The position numbers were made by a program, and so were the translations under genes. Below the pieces are notes generated by a model. That model was given only the letters and a program-made list of their open reading frames with translations. It was not told the DNA's origin and did not search any database. DNA of 21,447 bases from Candidatus Tepidiaquacellales bacterium UBA6667. Lineage in GTDB: Bacteria > Bacteroidota > Ignavibacteria > Tepidaquicellales > Tepidaquicellaceae. Below are positions 1 to 7,176 of the stretch, one piece after another. Position 1 is the first letter of the stretch. The number at the start of each line of letters is the position of its first letter. Where the stretch lies: the NCBI GenBank assembly GCA_002455255.1, contig DKKL01000035.1, positions 204,663 through 226,109 of the forward strand, read 5' to 3'.

Positions 1-236
1 CAAATCCATTTAATCCTGAAACAAATATAGAATTTGCATTACCAAAGGAAGATGATATTAAAATTGATATATATGATATTCGTGGAAGGTTAGTTCAAAC
101 ATTAATTAATTCAAAACTAAAAGCAGGAAGTTATAAGATAAACTGGAATGCAAGCGGACTATCAAGCGGTATTTATTTTTATACACTTAAAACTTCTGTA
201 AATCAGTTAACCAAAAAGATGACATTGATTAAATAA
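1..236 (+). CDS. C-terminal fragment of a T9SS-sorted secreted protein (5' end outside window)
   Basis: The open frame enters at the window edge (first full codon at base 3) and stops with TAA at 234-236, leaving 77 visible residues. They form an almost complete type A T9SS sorting domain. It begins NPFNPET, continues with the strand IKIDIYDIRGRLVQTL, then has the GLSSGIYFYTLKT motif and ends in TKKMTLIK. In this family the domain directs periplasmic cargo through the type IX machinery to the cell surface or medium, where it is normally removed. The functional part of the protein lies upstream of the window, so its role cannot be read. The same domain closes the 714-aa protein at 14456-16600. 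The stop is three bases from the convergent stop of the PAP2 gene. Confidence 0.9.
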   Translation, partial: NPFNPETNIEFALPKEDDIKIDIYDIRGRLVQTLINSKLKAGSYKINWNASGLSSGIYFYTLKTSVNQLTKKMTLIK

Positions 237-239
237 GAT

Positions 240-1070
240 TTAAAAAGAATAATTAAAATTCAGTCCGGTTTCAATTACTGAAACTCTTGAAGATTTTAAT
301 ATTTTGTTTTTTGAACCTGATAAAAATTTATTTATCAGATCAGTAGCTATGAAACCTCCGAATGTTATTCCTAAACTTAAACTTTCGGAGGTTTTGTTTT
401 TATCTTCTTTAGTCTCACCAAGAATATTATTTTTTGCTTTAAAAATTTCTTTTCTAAGTGAGTGAATTAAAATTGAACTCCCTGCACCAATAACCATACC
501 TGCTAAAACATCTGATGGATAATGAACTCCAAAATAAATTCTTCCTAATGAAACTATTGTTGCATATGTATATAATCCTGTAATAAGCCAAGGTTTATCT
601 GAATATCTCAGGGTCAGGGAAGTGGCAAATGCAAATGCTGTGCTTGTATGTCCCGAAGGGAATGAGTATGGATCAACTAATGATGCGTTCGTATCAAAAT
701 AAACTTTTTTAAGCGTAACATAAGGTCGGTCTCTTTTTATTGTTGTTTTCAATCCGAATGTTATGAGAAAAGATGTTGCCTCCGATAAACCTAATAGCAC
801 TGCTGAATTTTCATCGAATGTGTTATCCTTATTTCGTGCCAAAAAAAACATTAATGGTGGAGTTGCTATCGCTACCGGAATGATTGATCTGTCTGTATAT
901 GGTAAAACAACATCAGCAACATTGTTTTGCAGACCGTTTATTGCTCTGAAAATTCTTATATCTAAATTTTCATTATTCGGTTTATCTTTCAGCTCAAGTT
1001 TATACTGAGCATTTACCTCTCCAAAAGACAGAAGAAATATTAAACTATAAATCAGCCAACGCATTTTCAA
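240..1070 (-). CDS. PAP2-family membrane/periplasmic phosphatase
   Basis: A 276-aa type 2 phosphatidic acid phosphatase-like enzyme. All three family motifs are present: KX6RP at K108-R115-P116, PSGH at 138-141, and R177-X5-H183-X3-D187. H183 would be the phosphate-accepting nucleophile and H141 the general acid. Residues 1-21 form a hydrophobic leader ending near NAQ, and several hydrophobic segments follow. Likely substrates are undecaprenyl pyrophosphate, lipid A or phosphatidate phosphates, which the sequence cannot separate. The C-terminal ~45 residues form a tail ending GLNFNYSF, with alternating hydrophobics and a terminal Phe, reminiscent of an outer-membrane beta strand. The start (MKMRW) lies inside the 3' end of the upstream cystathionine lyase gene, overlapping by 26 bases, so translational coupling is likely. 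Met3 is an alternative start. Confidence 0.88.
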   Translation of the reverse strand: MKMRWLIYSLIFLLSFGEVNAQYKLELKDKPNNENLDIRIFRAINGLQNNVADVVLPYTDRSIIPVAIATPPLMFFLARNKDNTFDENSAVLLGLSEATSFLITFGLKTTIKRDRPYVTLKKVYFDTNASLVDPYSFPSGHTSTAFAFATSLTLRYSDKPWLITGLYTYATIVSLGRIYFGVHYPSDVLAGMVIGAGSSILIHSLRKEIFKAKNNILGETKEDKNKTSESLSLGITFGGFIATDLINKFLSGSKNKILKSSRVSVIETGLNFNYSF

Positions 1071-2184
1071 TATCTTCCATTAAATCTTCTTTATCTTCAA
1101 TACCAACAGACAATCTGACCAAACCATCTGTTAATCCTATTTTTTGTCTGATATCCATTGGCACTGCACCGTGTGTCATTGAAACCGGATGACAAACGAG
1201 AGATTCTACTCCGCCAAGAGATTCAGCAATTTGAAAAATTTTTAACGCATTGCAAAATCTTTTTCCTGCTTCTATACTGCTAAGTTCAATTGATATAATT
1301 CCACCAAATCCTCTCATTTGTTTTTTACTAAGTTCATATTGAGGATGTGTCTTTAATCCTGGATAATAAACTTTCTCAATTTTCTTCTCTTTTGTTAATC
1401 TCTCTGCTATGTCAATTGCATTCTCGTTGTGATCTTTCATTCTTTGGGCAAGAGTTTTAGTTGACCTGAGAATAAGCCAGCAATCAAAAGGAGAAGGAAC
1501 AGCTCCGATAGAGTTTTGTAAAAACTTAAATCTTTCGGCAATTTTATCATCACTTGTAATTAAACAACCGCCAATAACATCGCTATGACCATTAATATAT
1601 TTAGTAGAACTGTGAAGCACTATATCAATACCGAAATCAAGAGGGTTTTGGAAATATGGACTCATAAATGTATTATCAACGCAAGTAATAATTTCTTTTC
1701 CTTTTACCAAATTTTTTACAGCCGATAAATCTGTAATTTTCAACATTGGGTTTGTCGGAGTTTCTATATAGATAAGTTTAGTATTATCTTTAATTGCTTT
1801 TTTAATTTCATTTATATCTGATGTATCAATATAAGAAAACTCTAATCCGTAGTTTTTAATAATTTGTTCGAAGAGTCTGATTGTCCCGCCATATACATTA
1901 TCAGAACAGATAATATGATCACCGGGTTTAAATAAACTTATAACAGTCTGAACCGCAGCCATACCGGATGAAAAACAAAATCCATATTTACCGTTTTCCA
2001 ATGCCGCAAGATTTTGTTCAAGTGCTACTCTTGTAGGATTTATTGTTCTACCATAATCATATCCTTTTGATTCACCAAGATATTCATTAGCGTAAGTTGA
2101 TGTTAAATAAACAGGCGTTATTACCGCCCCTGTAGATGGGTCGGGATGTTGCCCCGCATGAATTTGTTTTGTGCTGAATTTCAT
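1045..2184 (-). CDS. Cystathionine gamma-lyase / gamma-synthase (Cys/Met metabolism PLP enzyme)
   Basis: A 379-aa member of the Cys/Met metabolism PLP-dependent family, full length. Visible marks are YGRTINPT (44-51), FSSGMAA (71-77), CVDNTF with the PLP-contacting D170, and SSTKYINGHSD with the Schiff-base lysine K195. Near the end are ESLGGVESL and LVRLSVGIED. Lyase (MccB/CTH) and synthase (MetB) share these motifs, so sequence alone does not decide. Cystathionine beta-synthase directly upstream favours a gamma-lyase, completing reverse transsulfuration from homocysteine through cystathionine to cysteine. It is a cytosolic enzyme, usually a tetramer. A 79-base spacer separates it from the beta-synthase gene, and the stop is TAG. 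That matters because it shows amber is a normal stop codon here. Confidence 0.93.
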   Translation of the reverse strand: MKFSTKQIHAGQHPDPSTGAVITPVYLTSTYANEYLGESKGYDYGRTINPTRVALEQNLAALENGKYGFCFSSGMAAVQTVISLFKPGDHIICSDNVYGGTIRLFEQIIKNYGLEFSYIDTSDINEIKKAIKDNTKLIYIETPTNPMLKITDLSAVKNLVKGKEIITCVDNTFMSPYFQNPLDFGIDIVLHSSTKYINGHSDVIGGCLITSDDKIAERFKFLQNSIGAVPSPFDCWLILRSTKTLAQRMKDHNENAIDIAERLTKEKKIEKVYYPGLKTHPQYELSKKQMRGFGGIISIELSSIEAGKRFCNALKIFQIAESLGGVESLVCHPVSMTHGAVPMDIRQKIGLTDGLVRLSVGIEDKEDLMEDIENALADL

Positions 2185-2247
2185 TTTTATATTAAATTTT
2201 TATTTTTTTCATTACACCTAAACCGCTAATTAAAACAAAACTTTTAC

Positions 2248-2275
2248 CACGAATTTTCACTAATTACACGAAATC
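2248..2275. repeat. Short CACGAATT-type tandem motif (three degenerate units)
   Basis: Three adjoining units, CACGAATTTT (2248-2257), CACTAATTA (2258-2266) and CACGAAATC (2267-2275), repeat a CAC(G/T)AA core every 9-10 bases. The third unit encodes the last three residues of the cystathionine beta-synthase and the second supplies its stop codon. The rest lies in the spacer before the gamma-lyase gene. I saw no second copy in the window. The composition looks like a dispersed intergenic repeat rather than protein-coding sequence, but that is inference. Confidence 0.45.
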
Positions 2276-3622
2276 CAATACATCATATTTCGTTAATATT
2301 CCTGCTATGTGACCATACTCACTTACCAAAACTGCCGGTTTCTCTTTTAATTCTGCTACCGCTTTCATAATGTTTTCATGCGAATCTAAGGTCGGTAATT
2401 TCTCATCCATAACTTCATTAATTCTTTTACTTGCAACATATCTGTCTTCAACTAATTTATTCAATAAAGTTGCCTCATTCAGCGAACCTATGCACTGTCC
2501 ATTTTCAAATACCGGTAGCGTAGATAAATTATATTGATCCATTAAATAAAGTGCATCAGATACCAACTCTGTACCTGATATCGTAACCAACTCCGGAGTA
2601 TCTTTTAATTTTCTTGTTTTAAAAACTGTACCCACATCAGTAAATGCTGTGTCTAACATTCTCTTTTCTCTCATCCATTCATCAGAATGATATTTACTTA
2701 AATATCTTTCACCCGTATCGCAAACTATAAACACCATTACATCATCTTCTTTTAACTTCTTTGCATATTCTAATGCAGCATAAGCAATTGTCCCGGAAGA
2801 TGCTCCGCTAAATATCCCTTCTTCTTTACTCATAACTCTGCACATATTTATTGAATCAATATCACTTACATTAATAACTTCATCTACATATTCCAGCCAT
2901 ACATTACCCGGCAATACATCCTGCCCAATACCTTCTACAAGGTAGGGAACAGCATCAGGAATTTTTCCCGTTTCTTTAAGTCCTTTAAAAATTGAACCAT
3001 ATGGATCAGCACCAATTATTTTTATATTCGGATTTTTTTCTTTTAAATATTTTGCAGTGCCGGAGATAGTTCCTCCGGTTCCTATACCTGCAACAAAATG
3101 AGTTATCTTCCCTTCCGTATCTTCCCAAATTTCAGGACCTGTAGTTGCATAATGACTCATAGGATTTGCAGTATTGAAATACTGGTAAATAAAAATTGAG
3201 TTAGGTGTTTCTTCGTGAATTCTTCTTGCCGTATTTACATAATGTTCAGGTGAGTCTGCTCTTGCTGAAACAGGTTTTACTATTACATCAGCTCCAAGTG
3301 CCTGAAGATAATATTTTTTTTCAGGTGCCGCTTTATCCGTCATCACAAATATACATTTATATCCTTTCACACATGCTGCAAGTGCGATACCTATGCCTGT
3401 ATTTCCGCTTGTTGCTTCTACAATTGTACCACCTGGTTTTAATGTTCCGTCTTTTTCCGCTGCCTCTATCATATTTATCCCAATTCTGTCTTTCACACTT
3501 CCACCCGGATTCATAGATTCAAGTTTTGCAAGTACCAATCCTTTGGATTCTTTTGCAAGTTTGTTAATCTTAACTAATGGTGTATTGCCAATTAGTTCTA
3601 ATATGTTATTGTAATATTTCAT
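2264..3622 (-). CDS. Cystathionine beta-synthase with C-terminal CBS pair
   Basis: A 452-aa fold-type II PLP enzyme condensing homocysteine with serine (or an O-acylated serine) to cystathionine. The catalytic domain (about 1-320) shows GNTPLVK, the PLP lysine in SVKDR (K44), TSGNTG (71-76), the phosphate loop GTGGT (181-185) and GASSGT (273-278). After a linker, residues ~340-452 form two CBS motifs (LVSDALYLMDQY... and ...NIMKAVAELKEKP), an adenosyl-ligand-binding regulatory module as in eukaryotic CBS. There is no N-terminal heme-binding extension. The CBS pair separates it from plain cysteine synthase (CysK/CysM), although O-acetylserine-dependent activity cannot be excluded. It lies 41 bases after lysS and upstream of the gamma-lyase. 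Its last codons lie in the short repeat at 2248-2275. Confidence 0.93.
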   Translation of the reverse strand: MKYYNNILELIGNTPLVKINKLAKESKGLVLAKLESMNPGGSVKDRIGINMIEAAEKDGTLKPGGTIVEATSGNTGIGIALAACVKGYKCIFVMTDKAAPEKKYYLQALGADVIVKPVSARADSPEHYVNTARRIHEETPNSIFIYQYFNTANPMSHYATTGPEIWEDTEGKITHFVAGIGTGGTISGTAKYLKEKNPNIKIIGADPYGSIFKGLKETGKIPDAVPYLVEGIGQDVLPGNVWLEYVDEVINVSDIDSINMCRVMSKEEGIFSGASSGTIAYAALEYAKKLKEDDVMVFIVCDTGERYLSKYHSDEWMREKRMLDTAFTDVGTVFKTRKLKDTPELVTISGTELVSDALYLMDQYNLSTLPVFENGQCIGSLNEATLLNKLVEDRYVASKRINEVMDEKLPTLDSHENIMKAVAELKEKPAVLVSEYGHIAGILTKYDVLDFV

Positions 3623-3663
3623 TTAAAATTTTTTTTGTTCTAAATTAGTTAATCTGGATTAAA

Positions 3664-5232
3664 TCAATGTAACGGTTTCATTAATGGGAAAAATATTACA
3701 TCTCTGATTGTGTGAGAGTTTGTTAAAAGCATTACAAGCCGGTCAACTCCTAAACCAACTCCCGTTGTTGGAGGCATTCCCACTTCAATTGCCTTTAGGA
3801 AATCTTCATCCAATGGATGTGTTTCTTCTTCTCCGCCTCTACCTCTTTCAACCTGTGCTTCAAATAATTTTCTTTGAAGTATTGGGTCGTTAAGCTCTGT
3901 ATATGAGTTTCCGAGTTCCCATTTATTAATATACGGTTCAAATCTTTCTGTATATATCACTTGCTCGGGATCTTTCTCCATAACTTCAAGCTGTTCCATT
4001 GAATATTCCCTTAATGGTTTGCAAAGTGGTGTAGTATCAATCGGATGATCCAAAATAAATGTCGGCTGAACTAAATCTTCTTCACAAGTTTCTTCAAATA
4101 AATTTGCAACCAATAATCCTTTACTGTGAGAAATCTTAGGGTCAAACTCTATTCCATTTTGTTTCATATAATCAATAATTTCCTGCTTACTAACGCTTGT
4201 TACATCCAAACCGGTTTTATCTTTAATAGCATCCGTCATTTTTAATCTTCTCCATGGTTTTGCAAAATTTATCATTACACCCTGATATTCAATTTCAGTT
4301 TTCCCGTGAACTGCAAGGCACGCATTTTCAACAACTTCTTCAAACAAATTCATTGAGTCGGTATAATCTCCGTATGCCTGATACCATTCTACCTGTGTAA
4401 ATTCAGGATTATGTGTTCTGTCAATCCCTTCGTTTCTGAAATCTCTTACAAATTCATATACTCTGTTAAAACCACCGACTACAAGTCTTTTCAGAAACAA
4501 CTCATTTGAAATTCTTAGATAAAGAGGTAAGTCAAGAGCATTAAGATGTGTAACAAAAGGTTTAGCATTTGCCCCACCATAAATTGTTTGTAAAGTTGGT
4601 GTTTCAACTTCTAAAAAACTTTTATCTTCAAGAGTTCTTTTTATTGATTGAATTATTTTTGTTCGTTTAATAAATGTATCTTTCACATTTTCATTAACGA
4701 TTAAATCAATATATCTTTGTCTGTATCTGAGTTCTACATCAGCAAAAGCGTCATGAATTATTTTTTCACCGCTCTCTGTAACTTCTTCCTTCACAACAGG
4801 CAATGGTTGAAGTGATTTGGTTAGTAATTCAAAATTATTTGCATGAATGGATACTTCACCTGTCTTTGTTTTAAATACATATCCGGTTGCTCCAATTATA
4901 TCCCCGATATCAAGCAGTTTTAATAAATTGTATTTATCTTCTCCTACATCATCTTTTTTTATGTAAATCTGAATTTTTCCTTTACCATCTTTTATATGAC
5001 AAAATGTTGCCTTACCCATTTTCCTGATAGCCATAATTCTGCCGGAAACAGATACAGTAACTTTTTTTCTTTCTTCTTTTTCTTCTTCAGTTAATGGATC
5101 AGTAAAGTTGTTAATAATATCAGCCGATTCCGAAGTAACATCAAACTTATGAGGATATGGATTTATCCCTGCTTTTTTGATTTCTTCAAGTTCTTCTAAT
5201 CTTCTTTTTACAAGTTCGTTTGTTTCGTGCAT
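3664..5232 (-). CDS. lysS: Lysyl-tRNA synthetase, class II
   Basis: A 522-aa class II synthetase that charges tRNA-Lys. Residues ~58-138 form the OB-fold anticodon-binding domain (VSVSGRIMAIRKMGKATF). The catalytic core follows: motif 1 at ~190-214, motif 2 around RDFRNEG...HNPEFTQVEWY (263-284) and motif 3 GVGLGVDRL (491-499). The lysine-pocket segment reads WELGNSYTELNDP (438-450) and keeps the Asn and Glu of the usual GN(G/A)(F/Y)SELND motif. However, the usual GREI/GKEI part is KWEL, and the HP(V/I)(D/E)xxPLAK segment reads HPIDTTPLCK (396-405). These suggest a less common LysRS branch rather than loss of function. The start is one base from the stop of the broken hicA-like gene, so lysS appears to share its transcript with the upstream Scp/RluB/toxin-antitoxin genes. 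Confidence 0.96.
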   Translation of the reverse strand: MHETNELVKRRLEELEEIKKAGINPYPHKFDVTSESADIINNFTDPLTEEEKEERKKVTVSVSGRIMAIRKMGKATFCHIKDGKGKIQIYIKKDDVGEDKYNLLKLLDIGDIIGATGYVFKTKTGEVSIHANNFELLTKSLQPLPVVKEEVTESGEKIIHDAFADVELRYRQRYIDLIVNENVKDTFIKRTKIIQSIKRTLEDKSFLEVETPTLQTIYGGANAKPFVTHLNALDLPLYLRISNELFLKRLVVGGFNRVYEFVRDFRNEGIDRTHNPEFTQVEWYQAYGDYTDSMNLFEEVVENACLAVHGKTEIEYQGVMINFAKPWRRLKMTDAIKDKTGLDVTSVSKQEIIDYMKQNGIEFDPKISHSKGLLVANLFEETCEEDLVQPTFILDHPIDTTPLCKPLREYSMEQLEVMEKDPEQVIYTERFEPYINKWELGNSYTELNDPILQRKLFEAQVERGRGGEEETHPLDEDFLKAIEVGMPPTTGVGLGVDRLVMLLTNSHTIRDVIFFPLMKPLH

Positions 5233-5233
5233 T

Positions 5234-5452
5234 TTATATTACTTTTTTTAAATCTTCTATAGTTAAATTTGATTGTTGTAAAATTGATTTCAAAGTTCCG
5301 GTTTTAAGTTCATTATTATGAAAAGGAACTGTTACTAAAAGATTTCCTTTTTTTAAATGATAATGACTGCCTTTAGTTCTGACAATTTCAAATCCTAATT
5401 TCTATAATGCCCTTATAATGTCTTTGCTTTTAAAGACAGGAAATTTAGGCAT
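5234..5452 (-). pseudogene. HicA-like mRNA interferase gene with an in-frame amber codon
   Basis: Translating down from the ATG at 5450-5452 gives MPKFPVFKSKDIIRAL, then TAG at 5402-5404 (codon 17), then KLGFEIVRTKGSHYHLKKGN, and continues to NLTIEDLKKVI with TAA at 5234-5236. Without the amber it would be a full-length ~72-residue HicA/YcfA family toxin, a small dsRBD-fold RNase. The family histidine is kept in GSHYH (H30). Codon 17 lies in the ALxKLGF helix, where Glu, Lys or Gln is usual, and one base change from GAG, AAG or CAG would give TAG. No ATG or GTG follows soon enough to restart the fold. The gene starts 8 bases inside the HicB-like gene, the usual coupled arrangement, and ends one base before lysS. 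It could be a true null allele, a sequencing error, or readthrough. Confidence 0.82.
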
Positions 5453-5771
5453 ATTCCAATATATTTTTAGAAATTGTTATTTTAATTATCTCAAGTTCAT
5501 TTTTTTTATATTCATCAATTAATTCTATTGAACTATGCCTGAAGATTCTTATTTGAGATTCTATACATAATTCAATATAATCCTTTATCGCCTCTTTTGA
5601 AAATTCCAAAAGGTCAGTTAAATTTTCTGCTTCCATTGCAATATTAAATTCCGGACATAAAGAGCAATAAGTATTATCAAATTTCGAAATTATTAAATGA
5701 ACATAAGACAAAGAATGTTTTGAAATTTCATTATCCGAAATATTTTCTAAAATTATTTTTTCTGTCCTCAT
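5445..5771 (-). CDS. HicB-like antitoxin
   Basis: A 108-aa protein whose middle part matches the HicB/UPF0150 fold: a strand YVHLIISKFDNTY, then CSLCPEFNIAMEAENLTDLLE and SKEAIKDYIELC. This is the typical '..Y.a.CPe...a.g.T..Ea..n.keAi..yle' pattern of the partly degraded RNase H-like antitoxin. The C-terminal ~35 residues (FRHSSIELIDEYKKNELEIIKIT...) carry no recognisable helix-turn-helix or ribbon-helix-helix, so DNA-binding autoregulation is uncertain. It overlaps the upstream 228-aa gene by 4 bases (ATGA, 5768-5771) and the downstream HicA-like gene by 8. In the family, HicB binds and blocks HicA. Here the toxin frame is interrupted, so the antitoxin may be a remnant or may serve another partner. 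Confidence 0.75.
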   Translation of the reverse strand: MRTEKIILENISDNEISKHSLSYVHLIISKFDNTYCSLCPEFNIAMEAENLTDLLEFSKEAIKDYIELCIESQIRIFRHSSIELIDEYKKNELEIIKITISKNILEYA

Positions 5772-6454
5772 AATAATTTATTAATCTTATTTATTGCAGC
5801 TTCAACTTTAACTCTATCTTTTTTCTCAACATATAAAATCTGACCTGTGGATAATGCCAAAAATTTTAATGGTTCAATTAAGTTTTTTAAATGTTTTTTT
5901 ATAAAATCTATTTCAATAGATACTCCCATAGGAATAAAATGAATAAATTCATTTCTTAGCTGATGTATAATACCTAAGCTTTCCCATTGCGAATCATTTA
6001 GTTTTAAAGGTTTTGATGATGTGTACCTTCCCATCCACAAATTGCCATCACATACTCTTGCAATAGCAGTCCAAAAACCGATTAATTTCTCTTTAGTATG
6101 TTGCATGTATTCTTTTAGAGGTGATTCATGAACTGCATTTTCTTCAATTTCTTGGAATGTTTCTTCCCAATGTATAAAATATGAACCGATTTTGTTATCA
6201 ATGAAATTCTTTTTTGAAACGAATGTCTTTCCGTCAGAAGAGTATTTCCATCCAATATCATCATCCGAATAAAAATTTGTAACTTCTTTATAATTAGATG
6301 TTGCTAAATTTGCAACAGCAAAATTATAAATAGCATTATCAAATGCTATCACTGCAAATTTCCATTTTGGTTTTTCATTTGATAATAAATCTACTACAGT
6401 TTCTAATGAATCTAAAGGATTTAATATTTTGTCTAAATCTAAGAATTCCGACAT
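5768..6454 (-). CDS. Unrecognised 228-aa protein with RNxxxH motif (possible HEPN fold)
   Basis: I do not recognise a named family. The protein is soluble, with no signal peptide or membrane segment. The first third contains a helix WKFAVIAFDNAIYNFAVANL (31-50). The middle is charged and aromatic, and residues 165-172 read QLRNEFIH, an R-X4-H motif of the RNxxxH form (R167, H172) that is catalytic in HEPN RNases. An early 'A(F/L)DNAI..F' helix followed by a late RNxxxH helix is common in HEPN-like proteins tied to toxin-antitoxin and abortive-infection systems. Assignment to HEPN is inference from this motif and layout. It starts two bases after the pseudouridine synthase stop and overlaps the HicB-like gene by 4 bases, so it is translated with the toxin-antitoxin pair. 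It may be a second toxin or an accessory factor. Confidence 0.7.
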   Translation of the reverse strand: MSEFLDLDKILNPLDSLETVVDLLSNEKPKWKFAVIAFDNAIYNFAVANLATSNYKEVTNFYSDDDIGWKYSSDGKTFVSKKNFIDNKIGSYFIHWEETFQEIEENAVHESPLKEYMQHTKEKLIGFWTAIARVCDGNLWMGRYTSSKPLKLNDSQWESLGIIHQLRNEFIHFIPMGVSIEIDFIKKHLKNLIEPLKFLALSTGQILYVEKKDRVKVEAAINKINKLL

Positions 6455-6456
6455 CG

Positions 6457-7176
6457 TTATTTACTATCTATAATTAAATTTTCTAATTCCTTTTGAGAAA
6501 GTTTTCTCCACTCTCCCGGTTTTAATTTTCCTAAATTCAAATTCCCATAATCTGACCTGTGAAGTTTATCAACAAAATAACCGAACCTCTCAAACATTTT
6601 TCTTACTTGCCTGTTTCTGCCTTCCCTGATTGAAATACTTATATATCTTTTATCTTTTTCGTTTGTATATTTAACTATGGAAGGTTCTGTTTTTTTACCA
6701 TCTATCACAACACCTTTAGTTAGTAAATCTTTAATTTTCTCATCAAGCGGTTTTGAAAGTTTCACCTGATATGTCTTGTAAATTTTAAATTTAGGATGCA
6801 TCAGTTTATTTGCAATCTCACCATCGTTAGTCAGTAAAATCAATCCTGTTGATTCATAATCAAGTCTTCCTATCGGATAAACTTTATCTCTTATATTTAT
6901 CAAATCTATTACCGTTGTTCTGTGTTTGTCATCTGTAACTGCAGAGATTACTCTTGCAGGTTTGTTAAGCATTAAATATAGTTTTTTAGTATTAATTTTT
7001 ATAAGTTCGCCATCAACTCTGATTTTATCAGTTTGCGGATTTATAAGATGACCGGGTTCAGTTATTGTTATATTGTTAAGTGTAACTCTGCCTTGACTAA
7101 TATACTCATCTGCTTTTCTTCTTGATAAATCATAATTTTCTGCAATAAATTTGTTTATCCTTGTTTTATCTGTCAT
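6457..7176 (-). CDS. rluB: rRNA pseudouridine synthase, RsuA/RluB family
   Basis: A 239-aa enzyme that isomerises a uridine in rRNA to pseudouridine. An N-terminal S4 RNA-binding domain (about 4-60: TRINKFIAENYDLSRRKADE...) is followed by the RsuA-type catalytic domain. The signature GRLDYESTGLILLTNDG (103-119) contains the catalytic Asp106. Later conserved stretches are MHPKFKIYKTYQV and SIREGRNRQVRKMFERFGY. The family subtype (RluB, RluE, RluF or RsuA) is not certain from motifs. The position directly after scpB is the common bacterial arrangement for rluB and supports that choice. Its start overlaps the scpB 3' end by 11 bases. Confidence 0.92.
   Translation of the reverse strand: MTDKTRINKFIAENYDLSRRKADEYISQGRVTLNNITITEPGHLINPQTDKIRVDGELIKINTKKLYLMLNKPARVISAVTDDKHRTTVIDLINIRDKVYPIGRLDYESTGLILLTNDGEIANKLMHPKFKIYKTYQVKLSKPLDEKIKDLLTKGVVIDGKKTEPSIVKYTNEKDKRYISISIREGRNRQVRKMFERFGYFVDKLHRSDYGNLNLGKLKPGEWRKLSQKELENLIIDSK

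Noticed and set aside
3205..3614. Plus-strand open frames opposite the cystathionine beta-synthase gene
   Set aside because: They are antisense to a fully conserved enzyme, have low-complexity Leu/Ser/Phe-rich translations and no family match.
5402..5404. TAG recoded as an amino acid throughout the genome
   Set aside because: Two other genes here, the cystathionine lyase (1045-1047) and the Wzi-like gene (14409-14411), end naturally at TAG, and their proteins have normal family lengths.
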